Below are positions 1 to 8,485 of a stretch of DNA of 33,041 bases, piece by piece. Made by a program: the position numbers and the translations under genes. The stretch is taken from NCBI GenBank assembly GCA_030654075.1, contig JAURYB010000041.1:1-33041 (forward strand). Reading direction: 5' to 3'. Origin of the DNA: Bacteroidales bacterium (GTDB lineage: Bacteria; Bacteroidota; Bacteroidia; Bacteroidales; UBA4417). The first letter of the stretch is position 1, and each line of letters starts with the position of its first letter. The notes under the pieces were generated by a model, which saw only the letters and a list, made by a program, of their open reading frames with translations, made no database searches and was not told where the DNA came from.

Positions 1-23
1 ACCCGCATTTGCTATAGCGTTTG

Positions 24-802
24 TTATAAGCCGTTTTTCTTTGTCTTATCCTCGATTAAATGGATTCAAATTGCTAATTTCTTGCTCCGTTACTTTACTG
101 TCACCATGAATGTCTTTGCGAATTTCTATTAATACTTTCCCAAATAAGTCGACTTCTCTATTGATGTCCTTAGTTTCTTTATCAGCATATTCTATCCAGG
201 CATGATAAGCTTGAATTACTTTATCATTAGCGTACAAAAGCAATTGATTTCTTGCAAACATTCGCTCCCTATCCTGTTTCATATTGTCAACATTTTTATC
301 ATACATTATTTTTACTGCTGTATCAGTGAAATTTCCTAGAAACTCAGAATAAGCAAGTCGTTTACTAGCAATTATTCTTTCTGCATATTCTTTCTGTTTT
401 TGTGTTAAATATTTAAACACTAAAATGAATAGAGGAACAAGAGCTATTAATAATTGAAGGATTGGCTTAAAAAAGTCGTCCCACCATTTAAAACCATCAT
501 CTTCTGGCATTATTTTAATAGTCGGATTTTGAATTTTCAACGAGTCTGCTCTGCTTGAAGCACAATTGTTAGAATTATGAGAATTGTCAATAGAAATAGT
601 TATGTCAGGATTTTGTCCTTGAATTAATTTCCGACTAGTTGTCTTGACTTTTTTCACATTCATTATTTTAATTAATGAATCACAACATTCATTGGTTTGT
701 GAACTAACCAGTGTTGCTGTCAACATTGTTGCTATTAAAAGCACTAAAGTTTTCTTCATTTATGATGTTTTTTGTCGTTTGTTGTCTTAAAATGGCTTAT
801 AA
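24..802. repeat. Inverted 14-bp sequences flanking the first gene
   Basis: TTATAAGCCGTTTT at 24-37 and AAAATGGCTTATAA at 789-802 are reverse complements at 13 of 14 positions and bracket the gene at 46-759. The shared GTTATAAGCC / GGCTTATAAC core resembles the ends of integron attC sites. A complete folded attC cannot be shown because the left partner lies at the window edge. Confidence 0.5.
46..759 (-). CDS. Hypothetical membrane-anchored protein, accessory cassette-like gene
   Basis: A 237-residue protein of no family I recognise. The N-terminus (MKKTLVLLIATMLTATLVSSQ) looks like a signal peptide or signal anchor. A hydrophobic segment at about residues 98-117 (FFKPILQLLIALVPLFILVF) follows a short polar domain. 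The C-terminal half is charged and helical, rich in Lys, Glu, Asn and Asp, and probably cytoplasmic. Single-span proteins with such a helical tail are common orphan genes in Bacteroidota accessory DNA. The gene is visibly more AT-rich than the recombinase next to it. Inverted GTTATAAGCC-like sequences flank it at 24-37 and 789-802, so it may be a mobile cassette. ATG at 759 and TAA at 46-48 are clear. Function unknown. Confidence 0.75.
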   Translation of the reverse strand: MKKTLVLLIATMLTATLVSSQTNECCDSLIKIMNVKKVKTTSRKLIQGQNPDITISIDNSHNSNNCASSRADSLKIQNPTIKIMPEDDGFKWWDDFFKPILQLLIALVPLFILVFKYLTQKQKEYAERIIASKRLAYSEFLGNFTDTAVKIMYDKNVDNMKQDRERMFARNQLLLYANDKVIQAYHAWIEYADKETKDINREVDLFGKVLIEIRKDIHGDSKVTEQEISNLNPFNRG

Positions 803-808
803 CTCCTT

Positions 809-860
809 TATATGTACGTTAAAATCGTATAATATCTCCCTTATTGGCTGTATATGTACG
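809..860. repeat. Direct repeat TATATGTACG beside the recombinase gene
   Basis: TATATGTACG occurs at 809-818 and again at 851-860, 42 bp apart, between the cassette-like gene and the 3' end of the recombinase gene. Paired short direct repeats next to a tyrosine recombinase could be its binding or core sites. That role is inference. Confidence 0.35.
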
Positions 861-900
861 GTTTTATCCGTTTCTTATTTCCTCTCAAAGTTAGTGTTTT

Positions 901-2301
901 TTACATATCATCAAAGGGTGATTTTATTTTTTCTAAACTCTTCTCGGTTACATGTGTGTATATCTCGGTGGTCTTCGAACTCTTATGTCCCAGCAACTCC
1001 TGTATATAACGCAAATCGGTGCCCGATTCCAGCAAATGCGTTGCATATGAGTGCCTTAACCAATGTAAAGTTACCGGCTTTTGTATGTTGGCCTTACGTA
1101 CAGCATGTTTTAATACGTCCTGTAAACTTGTTTCCGAGTATGGCTCACCGGCAATCTGACCCTCAAACAACCAGACTTTTGGTCGATAAAGCTTGTAATA
1201 ATCGCGTAACATCGCTATCGTTTTATCCGAAATAGGTATTACCCTGTCCTTTTTCCCTTTGGCATTTAACACAATCAGCAAATGCCGCTTCGATTCGATA
1301 TGCCCAGGTTTTAAATTTAACAACTCACTCCGCCGCAGCCCGCAGGCGTAAATAAGGCATAGCATGGTACGGTGTTTCTGATTTAGCGGCGATAGCACAA
1401 TGGCTTTTACTTCTTCCTTGCTGAGTATATTGGGCAGTTTGTGCTCGCGCCGGGGGCGTTCGAGTTGTTCGGTAATAATCGCTGAACCATTAATCTGTCG
1501 GAAAAATAGCTTGGCCGCGTTTACAGCCTGGTTTTGGTATGAATAACTTAACCTGCGGGGTATCATATACTGATATACATACCGCTGCATATCTTCGTTG
1601 GTGGCTTCGGCACTGGTTTTGGGCGAAATAAACCGCAGGAAAACTGCGATGGCCTGCACATAGGTTTCGATACTGGATGCGCTGTATCGCTTTTGTTCCA
1701 TCCATTGCCCGAAACGATAGGTCTCCAGTTTGTTTTCGGCGCTAAGCGGGGCCAGCTCCGTTATAGTATACGGTTCATTAATAAATGGCGATGGTTTCGG
1801 CAAGGGCTCTGTCCTGAAATCGAGGTCGGTTATGCGCGTATTAAAATAATTTTCAAGCAGTTCGAGGTTATTGCCAAAGTTGGGGATTATCCAGTAATAC
1901 TCATTTTTGTTCCAGCGCGCATATTTAAACGTAAGAAGAAATTGTACATCGGTTTCGTTTTTCGGCAGCCTAACCTGTATTTGTTTGCCTATAACCCATA
2001 GTTCAACGCCATTCGGAATCGGTTTGCAGGGCTTTGCAGTTTCCGGAAAACTTTTTACTCCAGCTTCTACTACTGGCAGTAGGGGAGTAGTAGTATCTTC
2101 AATATCGGGGAAATGCGCCAGCAATTGCGCGTACGCTTCCTTCGTGTCGGGGATATGCCATGCCTTATGGGTTTTGCTCCAGGCAGCGCCCTCAACATTC
2201 CGAACCAGGGCCATCATTTCTGTGTTATAAGGGAATTCGAGCTTTAGCCGGTGCTGGTCCCTGTGGTAAATCTTTAAAATCTTTATCATAGCTAATGTCA
2301 T
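901..2301 (-). CDS. Tyrosine recombinase, integron-integrase/XerD-like, with an N-terminal extension
   Basis: This enzyme cuts and rejoins DNA at specific sites through a covalent Tyr intermediate. The catalytic set is complete: Arg323 (GLRRSEL), Lys350 (AKGKKDR), His413 and Arg416 (HWLRHSYATHLLESG), His439 (ELLGHKS) and Tyr448 (EIYTHV). A SAM-like core-binding domain covers about residues 190-280. The tail YTHV...KIKSPFDDM resembles the integron-integrase ending. At 466 residues it is longer than XerC/D or IntI (about 300-340). The extra 170 N-terminal residues hold two copies of a W-x(6)-W module (around residues 41-48 and 130-137) reminiscent of HARP-like DNA-binding repeats. ATG at 2301 or Met5 (2289) could be the start. 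No other mobile-element genes are nearby, so it probably serves the cassette-like DNA to its left. Confidence 0.9.
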   Translation of the reverse strand: MTLAMIKILKIYHRDQHRLKLEFPYNTEMMALVRNVEGAAWSKTHKAWHIPDTKEAYAQLLAHFPDIEDTTTPLLPVVEAGVKSFPETAKPCKPIPNGVELWVIGKQIQVRLPKNETDVQFLLTFKYARWNKNEYYWIIPNFGNNLELLENYFNTRITDLDFRTEPLPKPSPFINEPYTITELAPLSAENKLETYRFGQWMEQKRYSASSIETYVQAIAVFLRFISPKTSAEATNEDMQRYVYQYMIPRRLSYSYQNQAVNAAKLFFRQINGSAIITEQLERPRREHKLPNILSKEEVKAIVLSPLNQKHRTMLCLIYACGLRRSELLNLKPGHIESKRHLLIVLNAKGKKDRVIPISDKTIAMLRDYYKLYRPKVWLFEGQIAGEPYSETSLQDVLKHAVRKANIQKPVTLHWLRHSYATHLLESGTDLRYIQELLGHKSSKTTEIYTHVTEKSLEKIKSPFDDM

Positions 2302-2940
2302 AAATAGTTGATCTGTTAAATGTTATATGTTATTGTTACTGTATCTATTCAGTTCTGTTAAAATATCCGACAATTAAATCTAACCGATATCCTCCATCCA
2401 ATCGTACTTCTTTGTAGATCAATGGCAGCGGTTTTTGTTTTTCAACAAATAACCCTGCTTTTTACAATTTATAGAATAAACACTAAATATACGCACTTTA
2501 CAGTAATTCCGGACCAGGTAATATGTGAACTTCGATTGTACATCCGATTATTCTTCCTGATATTTCATTATCTGCCATTAAGAATGTTTTTCATTACTGT
2601 CCGACTAAATTTTCCTTGATTCTCCTGAATGCTATAATTCATTTCGTCCCTACGGGACTTGAGAAAATAAGGGGCTTCTTTTTTTCTGCCAATATGCTAT
2701 TTGCTTGCGCAAATAATCTACGGTACTGTCCTGTCAGGGACAGTATATTGGTAGATAATGAGTTGGAAATTTGAAAAAGTCCCGTAAGGACGAAATATAG
2801 ATATTAATCGGTTAGTAGAGAATGTTTTATAATTTATTTCTGCAGGTATCCAAACAAATAGTCAAATTAATTTAAATCAACCCTACAAAAATTCTCCCCT
2901 GATACAAAAGCGGTCTTTTTGCCTTTATCAGTATTTACTA
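2302..2940. other. Intergenic stretch upstream of the recombinase
   Basis: No supported gene lies in these 639 bases. The stretch is AT-rich apart from the structured element at 2641-2796. The reading frame around 2422-2619 has no recognisable protein character. I found no clear TAnnTTTG promoter for the recombinase. Confidence 0.6.
2641..2796. repeat. Structured inverted-repeat (REP/MITE-like) element
   Basis: The ends are a 20-bp inverted repeat: 2641-2660 (ATTTCGTCCCTACGGGACTT) and 2777-2796 differ at one position as reverse complements. Inside are nested hairpins: ATCTAC 2716-2721 with GTAGAT 2751-2756, and TACTGTCC 2724-2731 with GGACAGTA 2738-2745. An ATTTGC/GCAAAT hairpin lies just to the left. 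There is no coding capacity. This pattern fits a REP-type or miniature transposable element dispersed between Bacteroidota genes. Confidence 0.6.
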
Positions 2941-4665
2941 TTAAACATCCTTGTCAGTAGGGGTAATCCCGTTGGCCTTGTTTGCCGAAGCTTGTTCTGA
3001 TGCTTTGGCTGCCGTGGCGGCTGCTTCTTTTGTTTTTAACGCGGCATCCGTTTTTGCTTTTTCCAAATCCAGGTTTAACTTACTTGTCAGTTTCTCTTTG
3101 GCCCATTCCCATATGCGTTCGCTATACACCGCCCCAACCAGGCAGGTGAAAAACAAAGCGTATGGATTGGGTTCTCCTTCGCCCGTACTAAAAACAGCTA
3201 ATCCTCCCTTTACACCAAGAAATATGACTATAGCTGCCGATACTCCGCGGATAATTACACCGGTAACATCATTAATAATAATGCCATGTTCTTTGAGTTC
3301 AGGCGATGCCTTTTCTTCTTTCACAAAAGTCGAAATTACGGCTCCGAATAATCCAAATCCCAGCATACCTACAATTAATACCAACGCCATTGAGTAAGGC
3401 TTGATAAGCCATTGGGCAATGCCTTTAAAAATACCAAGTTCGTCGCCGGGTGTGGGTACTGTGGGCAATTGTATTGAATAATTATCCATGGAAAAATATT
3501 CCATCCCCAGATAATAGGTTCGGTTGTAAGGGTAAAATTCAAACTTGTCTTCCAGATGGGTGTTTGTTGAATCAGGTCTTGATGCTTTGGTTACATAATC
3601 GCTGAAATCCTGGCTGAAACTGAATAAATCCCGCTTAAACTCATCATCGGCCAATTTAACAATCGCCCTAATCTGGGCAGTCCGGTTAATGTACGATTGC
3701 ATAAAATTTTTATAATATTCGACCAGCGAATTACTGAAGGATAGCTTTAATTTTGATTTGAGATTAAAAGATTCTGTTGAATACGTACTTACTACTTTGG
3801 TTTCTTCGTCGGTTAATTTGGTTTTAAATGCTTCATTTTCCTGTATCAGGCGGTCTTCGATGTCTTTCCGGGTTTTAATGTTGCGCTCATAATTTTCGTT
3901 CCAGGATTTATATACCTGTGTGGCATTATTCTTAATCTGTTCGTTTCGGATTTTACTGATAGTGCCAAGTAGTGCCGAATCAATCTGAAAGATGGGTTTA
4001 TCGGGTGAAAACGAGGAGAATGTGTTTTTCTCATACCTTTCCCTGATACGGTCCAGCTGATCTTTCAATGGTTCTTCCTTTAACTGCTGATCTTTGTTTT
4101 CGGTAAAATAAGGAACCGTAATAATGGCTGCCAGTGATAAATAAATACTCAGAAGAAAAATTAATACAAGGACAATGTTTTGCCGCAAAATATCATGTTC
4201 CGGTTTGTTCGGCCCTTTTACCTCTGAGGTTTTATATGAATCAATGAACCGGCCTGCCAGCGACCAGGCGGCAAGCGTAAGAAATATGACGCCTATACTA
4301 TAAAACTGGAACCAGTTATTAAAATTCTCCATGGCCGAGGAGAACATCCTGCTTAGTATACTGAAGAATTCATTCTGATCAGTAGTGTTTCTGGCAACAA
4401 TTGAATTAATACCGGAATAAAACAACGACAAACTCTGCAACAGGATCTGGATAGGATGCAGAAATATCAACTTAAGCCCGTACGGGAAGAACAGGCCTGT
4501 AATTCCTAAACCCACAATTCGGGTTTCGATAGTATCGCCAAAAATGTTTTTGTTTTTAAACAGGAATTTGTAAAACCGGAACAACGCGTAAATAAGAATC
4601 CAAACTGTAATAATGGCGATTACAAGTCCTGAAATAATGGCGAAGAAATTTGTGGAATTATCCAT
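2941..4665 (-). CDS. Large multi-pass membrane protein with a long coiled-coil domain
   Basis: A 574-residue protein I cannot assign to a named family. Predicted membrane segments lie near residues 7-30, 50-82, 120-138 and 162-186, then 422-446, 466-492 and 500-516. Between the two membrane blocks is a roughly 230-residue soluble, charged, helical region (about 190-420) that probably forms coiled coils. The tail after 520 is a Lys/Ala-rich helix. The last block, with AVYSERIWEWAKEKL, resembles short membrane modules in other bacterial membrane proteins. It is the last gene of the island, 205 bp after the amidase, with a GC-rich hairpin between them. The architecture suits a membrane sensor, scaffold or pore rather than an enzyme, but that is inference. 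Confidence 0.75.
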   Translation of the reverse strand: MDNSTNFFAIISGLVIAIITVWILIYALFRFYKFLFKNKNIFGDTIETRIVGLGITGLFFPYGLKLIFLHPIQILLQSLSLFYSGINSIVARNTTDQNEFFSILSRMFSSAMENFNNWFQFYSIGVIFLTLAAWSLAGRFIDSYKTSEVKGPNKPEHDILRQNIVLVLIFLLSIYLSLAAIITVPYFTENKDQQLKEEPLKDQLDRIRERYEKNTFSSFSPDKPIFQIDSALLGTISKIRNEQIKNNATQVYKSWNENYERNIKTRKDIEDRLIQENEAFKTKLTDEETKVVSTYSTESFNLKSKLKLSFSNSLVEYYKNFMQSYINRTAQIRAIVKLADDEFKRDLFSFSQDFSDYVTKASRPDSTNTHLEDKFEFYPYNRTYYLGMEYFSMDNYSIQLPTVPTPGDELGIFKGIAQWLIKPYSMALVLIVGMLGFGLFGAVISTFVKEEKASPELKEHGIIINDVTGVIIRGVSAAIVIFLGVKGGLAVFSTGEGEPNPYALFFTCLVGAVYSERIWEWAKEKLTSKLNLDLEKAKTDAALKTKEAAATAAKASEQASANKANGITPTDKDV

Positions 4666-4825
4666 GATAATATGATTTTAAATCAGATTAAACTTCATGT
4701 TAACAATTCAAGGTTCCGGGCTTAATGGCTGTCTTTGTCTATGTAAGTTGGTATTTTAGAAATTGTTATTGTTTGTTTTGGTCATTTTGTACTCCTCTTT
4801 CCCCCTTTTTGTACCAACGCTGTCG

Positions 4826-4861
4826 CCCCCGGTTGCTGAGCGGAGCCGAAGCATCCGGGGG
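4826..4861. repeat. GC-rich hairpin between the amidase and membrane-protein genes
   Basis: CCCCCGG at 4826-4832 pairs with CCGGGGG at 4855-4861; after one mismatch four more pairs follow. The loop region carries GAGCGGAGCCGAAG, and a relative of that phrase occurs at 21797-21816. No T-run follows on either strand, so this looks like a repeat or processing hairpin rather than a standard terminator. Confidence 0.45.
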
Positions 4862-4870
4862 AAGGACGCG

Positions 4871-5635
4871 CTACGAATTCACCATCCGGATAATTTTATT
4901 CCATTCGAAGGCAGGCCCGATATCTACTTTATCAGTCCTGCAATTTACATGGCTGGCAATTCCGGTATAGTTTGTAAAACCGGCCGCAGTCATAATTGCG
5001 TATCTTTCAGGTTCGTTCAGGAATGTTTTCGGCAGGTTGTACTTTGCGCACAGGAACTTGAGCAGCATCCCGATAGCAGTATACTGTGCAGGGGTATACG
5101 TGGCAAAGTATTCGAATCCGCGGTATTTGGTATTCAGTTTGGTGTAATACTGCGTTTCGGCTAACGAACAATACACATCAGTATCTGAATACGTAGTAAC
5201 CAGGTTATCACCTATCTTCTTTAACGGACCGATATTTGAGATCTCAATGCCGATGCACTCCTTGCTCATACCTGTATTGCCCCCCATGGCTCCGGGGCCT
5301 AAATGATAGCTCCAGTATTTTGATGCGAACAGGTTGTAAATATTCCCGTTTCGTCCTATCACAAAGGGTACGGAAACATGTTGCTTTGTCAGGGTAGCGA
5401 TATCGCCTTTCAGATATCCCATGGTAAAATGCAGGACAATCTTCTTTTTTGTGGTTTCTTCCTGGTAAAAAAAGGATTTATCCCCGTTGTCCCTGGCACA
5501 ATCCATTATTTTAATGGTTTCGGTGGTGCCTTTGATGGAAAATGTACCTTCCTTTAGGATAAACTTTTTCCCGAAGCTGTCAACTCCGGTGGTTTGGAAT
5601 GAATTTTCGTGGGTAGGAATGGATGAAGCTTTCAT
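4871..5635 (-). CDS. N-acetylmuramoyl-L-alanine amidase (Amidase_2/PGRP fold), no signal peptide
   Basis: This zinc enzyme is predicted to cleave the amide bond between the peptide stem and the glycan of peptidoglycan. Zinc ligands are visible: His69 (IVLHFT), His229 (ASHVNCR) and Asp238 (DKVDIGPAF). Fold signatures such as VPFVIGRNGNIYNLF and IGIEISN lie between them. The 254 residues comprise the catalytic domain plus about 60 extra N-terminal residues. The N-terminus (MKASSIPTHENSF) has no signal peptide, so export would need another route, or the enzyme acts only after lysis or injection. It follows the exported-protein gene by 35 bp and is probably cotranscribed. Phage endolysins share this fold, but no phage genes are nearby. 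Confidence 0.85.
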   Translation of the reverse strand: MKASSIPTHENSFQTTGVDSFGKKFILKEGTFSIKGTTETIKIMDCARDNGDKSFFYQEETTKKKIVLHFTMGYLKGDIATLTKQHVSVPFVIGRNGNIYNLFASKYWSYHLGPGAMGGNTGMSKECIGIEISNIGPLKKIGDNLVTTYSDTDVYCSLAETQYYTKLNTKYRGFEYFATYTPAQYTAIGMLLKFLCAKYNLPKTFLNEPERYAIMTAAGFTNYTGIASHVNCRTDKVDIGPAFEWNKIIRMVNS

Positions 5636-5670
5636 AGGTGGGTTCTGTTTGATTGATAATTTGGATTTTA

Positions 5671-6981
5671 TTATTTTTCCAGTATCTCCTTTTTTGGCGT
5701 ATTCAAAGCAAAATTTAATGATAACAGCGAGATAAGAGTCCCTTTGATGTTAACTATAGGAGCGAACGTTTTCCCGAAATTATACGACACTATCAAATCA
5801 TCACTTATCTGGTAGTTAAAATTCATTATATATTGGAAGTCTGAAAATTTCTTAGTCTTACGTACCGTTATATCTCCTTCCATTTCCTCCGAAATAAGTG
5901 ATTTTCCTTCGCGCCCTATACTCTCGAACTCCAGTGTATATTTCTTCCATTTAAGTGCGATTCGTAATCCGTAATCAATGGTCTGCTCAAATACATTGGC
6001 AGCGGGAATATATTTTTTATAAAAATCCAGGTTATAATTATAATAGCGAAATACACCCAACAATTCTATCCAATCATAACGAAATGACTGATAGGAAGGT
6101 GTGAGCCAAAACCCGGAAACCGGAACAATTGAGAAATCTGTTTTATTGGTGGGGAAATCCAATCCTGATGCAACAGCAATTTCCATTTTAAATCCTTTCC
6201 GGTCTGCTTTTAGCTTACCTATATCGTTTACCGTGGCATCGATATCCAAAAATGAATCCACCGCATCTGAAACATTTAATGCATTTGCTGCTTTATCTGC
6301 TGTTATATCGGGCAGGTTAATGAATAAATAGTCCTTTAATTCCTGAAGGATTCTTTTCTTTTCAAGGGTACTCAATTTGTTGGTTAATATTTCGGTTTGT
6401 TTATCTTCGATTGCTTTTATGAGCTTTTCAACATAGGTATTCCTGTTACAATCACTGCATTCAAGATTTGAAGCCAGGGCATAAATTTTAGTCGATGCCG
6501 CTAAATCTTTTAATACTTTTTCATATTTGTTTAAAATCTTGTCTTTTTCACTTTTTGTGCCTTGCCATAGCATGGTCCTTATCCCGAAACCGATTGCATT
6601 CGAATGAACTGAATCATTTAAAATATAGCTCTTAGTCGATGATATTGAAAAGGAAAGGTTTTGCAGTAATGTCAGCCCTGCTTTAGGCACCAGGAAATCG
6701 CTGTTCGAAAGCTTAAGCTTATTTTGAGCCCAGTATGGACTAAATTCAAGTGCGAAATTATCAGGAATTGTTAATGTTCCCGACTCGTTTAAGTAATTTG
6801 AGAATATACTTGCTTCCAGCGCGTTCCACGATTTTGGCCGGCTGATCACGCTTGTCTGGTTTCCAATAATTACAGATGCCGGAGCCGATGGGGTTTTTAT
6901 CTCGCTGAGTTTCTCCTCCTGACCTTGCACATAAGTGTTTCCCAATAGGAAAATAATCAGAACATATTTTAACGCTCTCAT
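5671..6981 (-). CDS. Exported hypothetical protein, possible outer-membrane beta-barrel
   Basis: A 436-residue protein with a clear signal peptide (MRALKYVLIIFLLGNTYVQGQ). About residues 130-230 are helical and charged and contain a CSDC pair. The C-terminal half (about 260-430) is rich in alternating aromatic/hydrophobic strands such as DWIELLGVFRYYNYNLDFY and KKYTLEFESIGREG, which suits a beta-barrel, though the protein does not end in an aromatic residue. Its ATG overlaps the stop of the upstream gene in an ATGA arrangement, so the two are translationally coupled. I do not recognise the family. It would place one island product in the outer envelope. Confidence 0.75.
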   Translation of the reverse strand: MRALKYVLIIFLLGNTYVQGQEEKLSEIKTPSAPASVIIGNQTSVISRPKSWNALEASIFSNYLNESGTLTIPDNFALEFSPYWAQNKLKLSNSDFLVPKAGLTLLQNLSFSISSTKSYILNDSVHSNAIGFGIRTMLWQGTKSEKDKILNKYEKVLKDLAASTKIYALASNLECSDCNRNTYVEKLIKAIEDKQTEILTNKLSTLEKKRILQELKDYLFINLPDITADKAANALNVSDAVDSFLDIDATVNDIGKLKADRKGFKMEIAVASGLDFPTNKTDFSIVPVSGFWLTPSYQSFRYDWIELLGVFRYYNYNLDFYKKYIPAANVFEQTIDYGLRIALKWKKYTLEFESIGREGKSLISEEMEGDITVRKTKKFSDFQYIMNFNYQISDDLIVSYNFGKTFAPIVNIKGTLISLLSLNFALNTPKKEILEK

Positions 6982-7325
6982 AGTTCAACGAATATTAAAT
7001 TGATTTTAATCTGTGGGCTTGGATCAATGCTTTTCGGGTTTGTATGCGTTACGATTTCCCCATCGTTAATGCTAAAGATCAGGTTGATATTAAGATTGTT
7101 CTGATCCATATTTACTGCTTTTGAATAGATTACCGTTCTTTCACTATATAAATCTTCGCCTTTACCCAGGTAAAAACCTGCTTCATTCGTGCCCTCCAGA
7201 TCATTGGCAATGGGCCGGTCAACTAAATGATACGATGCTGTGCCGGGATCAGGATGATTAATCGTTAAGTTGACATCATCATTCCTGGCAACTTTTAATG
7301 TTCTGTTGTATGTGAATACTGCCAT
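6978..7325 (-). CDS. Small beta-rich hypothetical protein
   Basis: A 115-residue protein with no signal peptide, no Cys and a beta-strand-like pattern (LKVARNDDVNLTINHPDPG, LNINLIFSINDGEIVTH, IKINLIFVEL). The compact beta-sandwich character suggests a binding or structural domain; no family was recognised. It is the first clear gene downstream of the copy-1 operator-promoter cassette (7612-7688) and is joined to the next gene by a 4-nt ATGA overlap. The leader from the predicted transcription start to its ATG is about 280 nt. Confidence 0.7.
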   Translation of the reverse strand: MAVFTYNRTLKVARNDDVNLTINHPDPGTASYHLVDRPIANDLEGTNEAGFYLGKGEDLYSERTVIYSKAVNMDQNNLNINLIFSINDGEIVTHTNPKSIDPSPQIKINLIFVEL

Positions 7326-7391
7326 GGCTATTGTTTTTAAAAGTTAAGATATAGGCTTGTCTGATACCGTTAATAAGGGTAGACCCGGATT

Positions 7392-7610
7392 TCATTTACT
7401 TAGCGCGTATTGTCGTTTATCATTCTGAAAAGTATTTAATTCTTCAGTTAAGAAATGTCGTTTGCGGATTGTTAAGAAAAATCCCGGATGAATTTGTTTC
7501 AATTGGTTTGTGATAGAATCCCGGCAAAGTATCCTGGCAAAATTTCCGTGTAGAATAGTATAATAGTAGTCCTCAATGAATAGTAAATCAGAATGTTGTG
7601 GTGTACACAT
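7392..7610 (-). CDS. Doubtful 72-residue reading frame in the leader of the island operon
   Basis: An open frame of 72 residues starting MCTPQHSDLLFIEDYYY. The same frame can be read in the duplicated segment near 12867, giving DLLFIKDYY, which is the only support for coding. Against it, the ATG lies immediately after the -7 box TATCTTCG (7612-7619), upstream of or at the expected transcript start. The second copy has ATA in place of this ATG and soon hits a stop. It may be the relic of a duplicated gene start. Confidence 0.2.
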   Translation of the reverse strand: MCTPQHSDLLFIEDYYYTILHGNFARILCRDSITNQLKQIHPGFFLTIRKRHFLTEELNTFQNDKRQYALSK

Positions 7611-7688
7611 ACGAAGATACTACATTTATCGGGAAAATCAAAATTAAAGTATGGGGAGCCATTGCACAATAGCACAAAAGCGTCATTT
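7562..7688. repeat. Duplicated promoter-leader segment, copy A
   Basis: This 127-bp stretch matches 12827-12952 almost base for base over long runs, for example CGAAGATACTACATTT and AATAGTAGTCCT. The duplication covers the operator, the promoter and about 50 bp of transcribed leader. Confidence 0.8.
7612..7688 (-). promoter_or_regulatory. Island operator-promoter cassette, copy 1
   Basis: Read on the minus strand, the order is the conserved upstream motif (7667-7688; plus-strand CAATAGCACAAAAG, then C, then GTCATTT), 23 bp, TTTTG (7639-7643), 19 bp, and TATCTTCG (7612-7619). The last two match the Bacteroidota -33/-7 pattern. The motif centre lies about 70 bp upstream of the expected start site, as for an activator site. 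The cassette drives the operon beginning at 7325. Confidence 0.75.
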
Positions 7689-7735
7689 ATGTAAATGATT
7701 CAATTTATGAACCGAAGCGTGTTTTGTTGCCGGTT

Positions 7736-8485
7736 TTACATGTTCCGCACGAAAATACTCAGGTAATTGGGCGATGGATTTCCGGGACTGACAACCATCT
7801 TTCGGGGCTGCTCCTTCTCAAATATCCGCTGCGTCCTGATTACAGACAATATTTTATCCGCAACTTCCTGTTCACCTGGTTCAAAGCGTATTTCATTCGC
7901 TGATATTCTGTACCCATTCTTCGCATTTATACTGCGCGGAAGTCTCCTCATTCTAACCAGGTAATCAGGGAACTCCTGCTTTAGCGAACTATATATTTTC
8001 TTTGCTCTTGGCTCGGATTCGCTGATTATATCTTCCAGGTAAAAGACATCAATGGTGAACGTGCTGCTTTGTTTTTGCTTTTCGTCTTTGGTAAACGTGA
8101 TTGTTTTTGTTTCTATATCTTTCTGGACTTTTATAACCGATTCATCCGTATTGGGTGAAGCAATTAAAATGGTTATCAGTTTTTCCCTGAAAAGGCTGTC
8201 ATCAGCAAGCATTTCATTCACCAGGAGCAACACCGCCGTTTGTAGTTTTTTGTCCTCTTTAATGATTGCTTCTTTTACTTCGGTGTACATCTGGAGCTTT
8301 ACGTTATTATTAAACTCCCTTTGCTTTAACTCAGTTTCGATTTTTGTTGCCGAAGCCGCTATTCGGGAAGCATCAGCTTCAAGGTTATTTTTAACTACAG
8401 TGAAATATAGCCCAAGCAAACCGCCCACAATAGCGATGATGGGTGTTGCCCAGTATTTGTTCAAATTCTCGAGGAAGGTTTTCAT
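7736..8485 (-). CDS. Membrane-anchored coiled-coil protein with a C-terminal alpha/beta domain
   Basis: A 249-residue protein with one N-terminal membrane span (about residues 13-31, ATPIIAIVGGLLGLYFTVV). A coiled coil follows (about 33-80). The C-terminal domain (about 145-249) has the features ESEPRAKKIYSSLKQEF, RMRRLPRSINAKNGYRISANEIRFEPGE and PSPNYLSIFV. I recall similar C-terminal blocks (RxxPxSVNxxxGYxxxxNxIRxExxE ... YLSIF) in other bacterial proteins of unknown function, possibly as a ligand- or partner-binding domain. No enzyme motif is visible. It lies about 500 bp downstream of the small OB-like gene, beyond a MITE-like element, so whether it shares the protease transcript is uncertain. 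Confidence 0.75.
   Translation of the reverse strand: MKTFLENLNKYWATPIIAIVGGLLGLYFTVVKNNLEADASRIAASATKIETELKQREFNNNVKLQMYTEVKEAIIKEDKKLQTAVLLLVNEMLADDSLFREKLITILIASPNTDESVIKVQKDIETKTITFTKDEKQKQSSTFTIDVFYLEDIISESEPRAKKIYSSLKQEFPDYLVRMRRLPRSINAKNGYRISANEIRFEPGEQEVADKILSVIRTQRIFEKEQPRKMVVSPGNPSPNYLSIFVRNM

Noticed and set aside
711..1235. Plus-strand 174-residue frame
   Set aside because: It lies largely antisense to the catalytic end of the recombinase and has no protein family features.
2422..2619. Plus-strand 65-residue hydrophobic frame
   Set aside because: An AT-rich chance frame without recognisable membrane-protein character or start context.
2951..3397. Plus-strand 148-residue frame
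   Set aside because: Antisense shadow of the 574-residue membrane protein's Ala-rich tail.
901..5635. Prophage, based on an integrase plus an amidase (endolysin-like)
   Set aside because: No capsid, terminase, portal, tail, holin or replication genes lie between or around them, and the amidase sits in an operon of non-phage genes.
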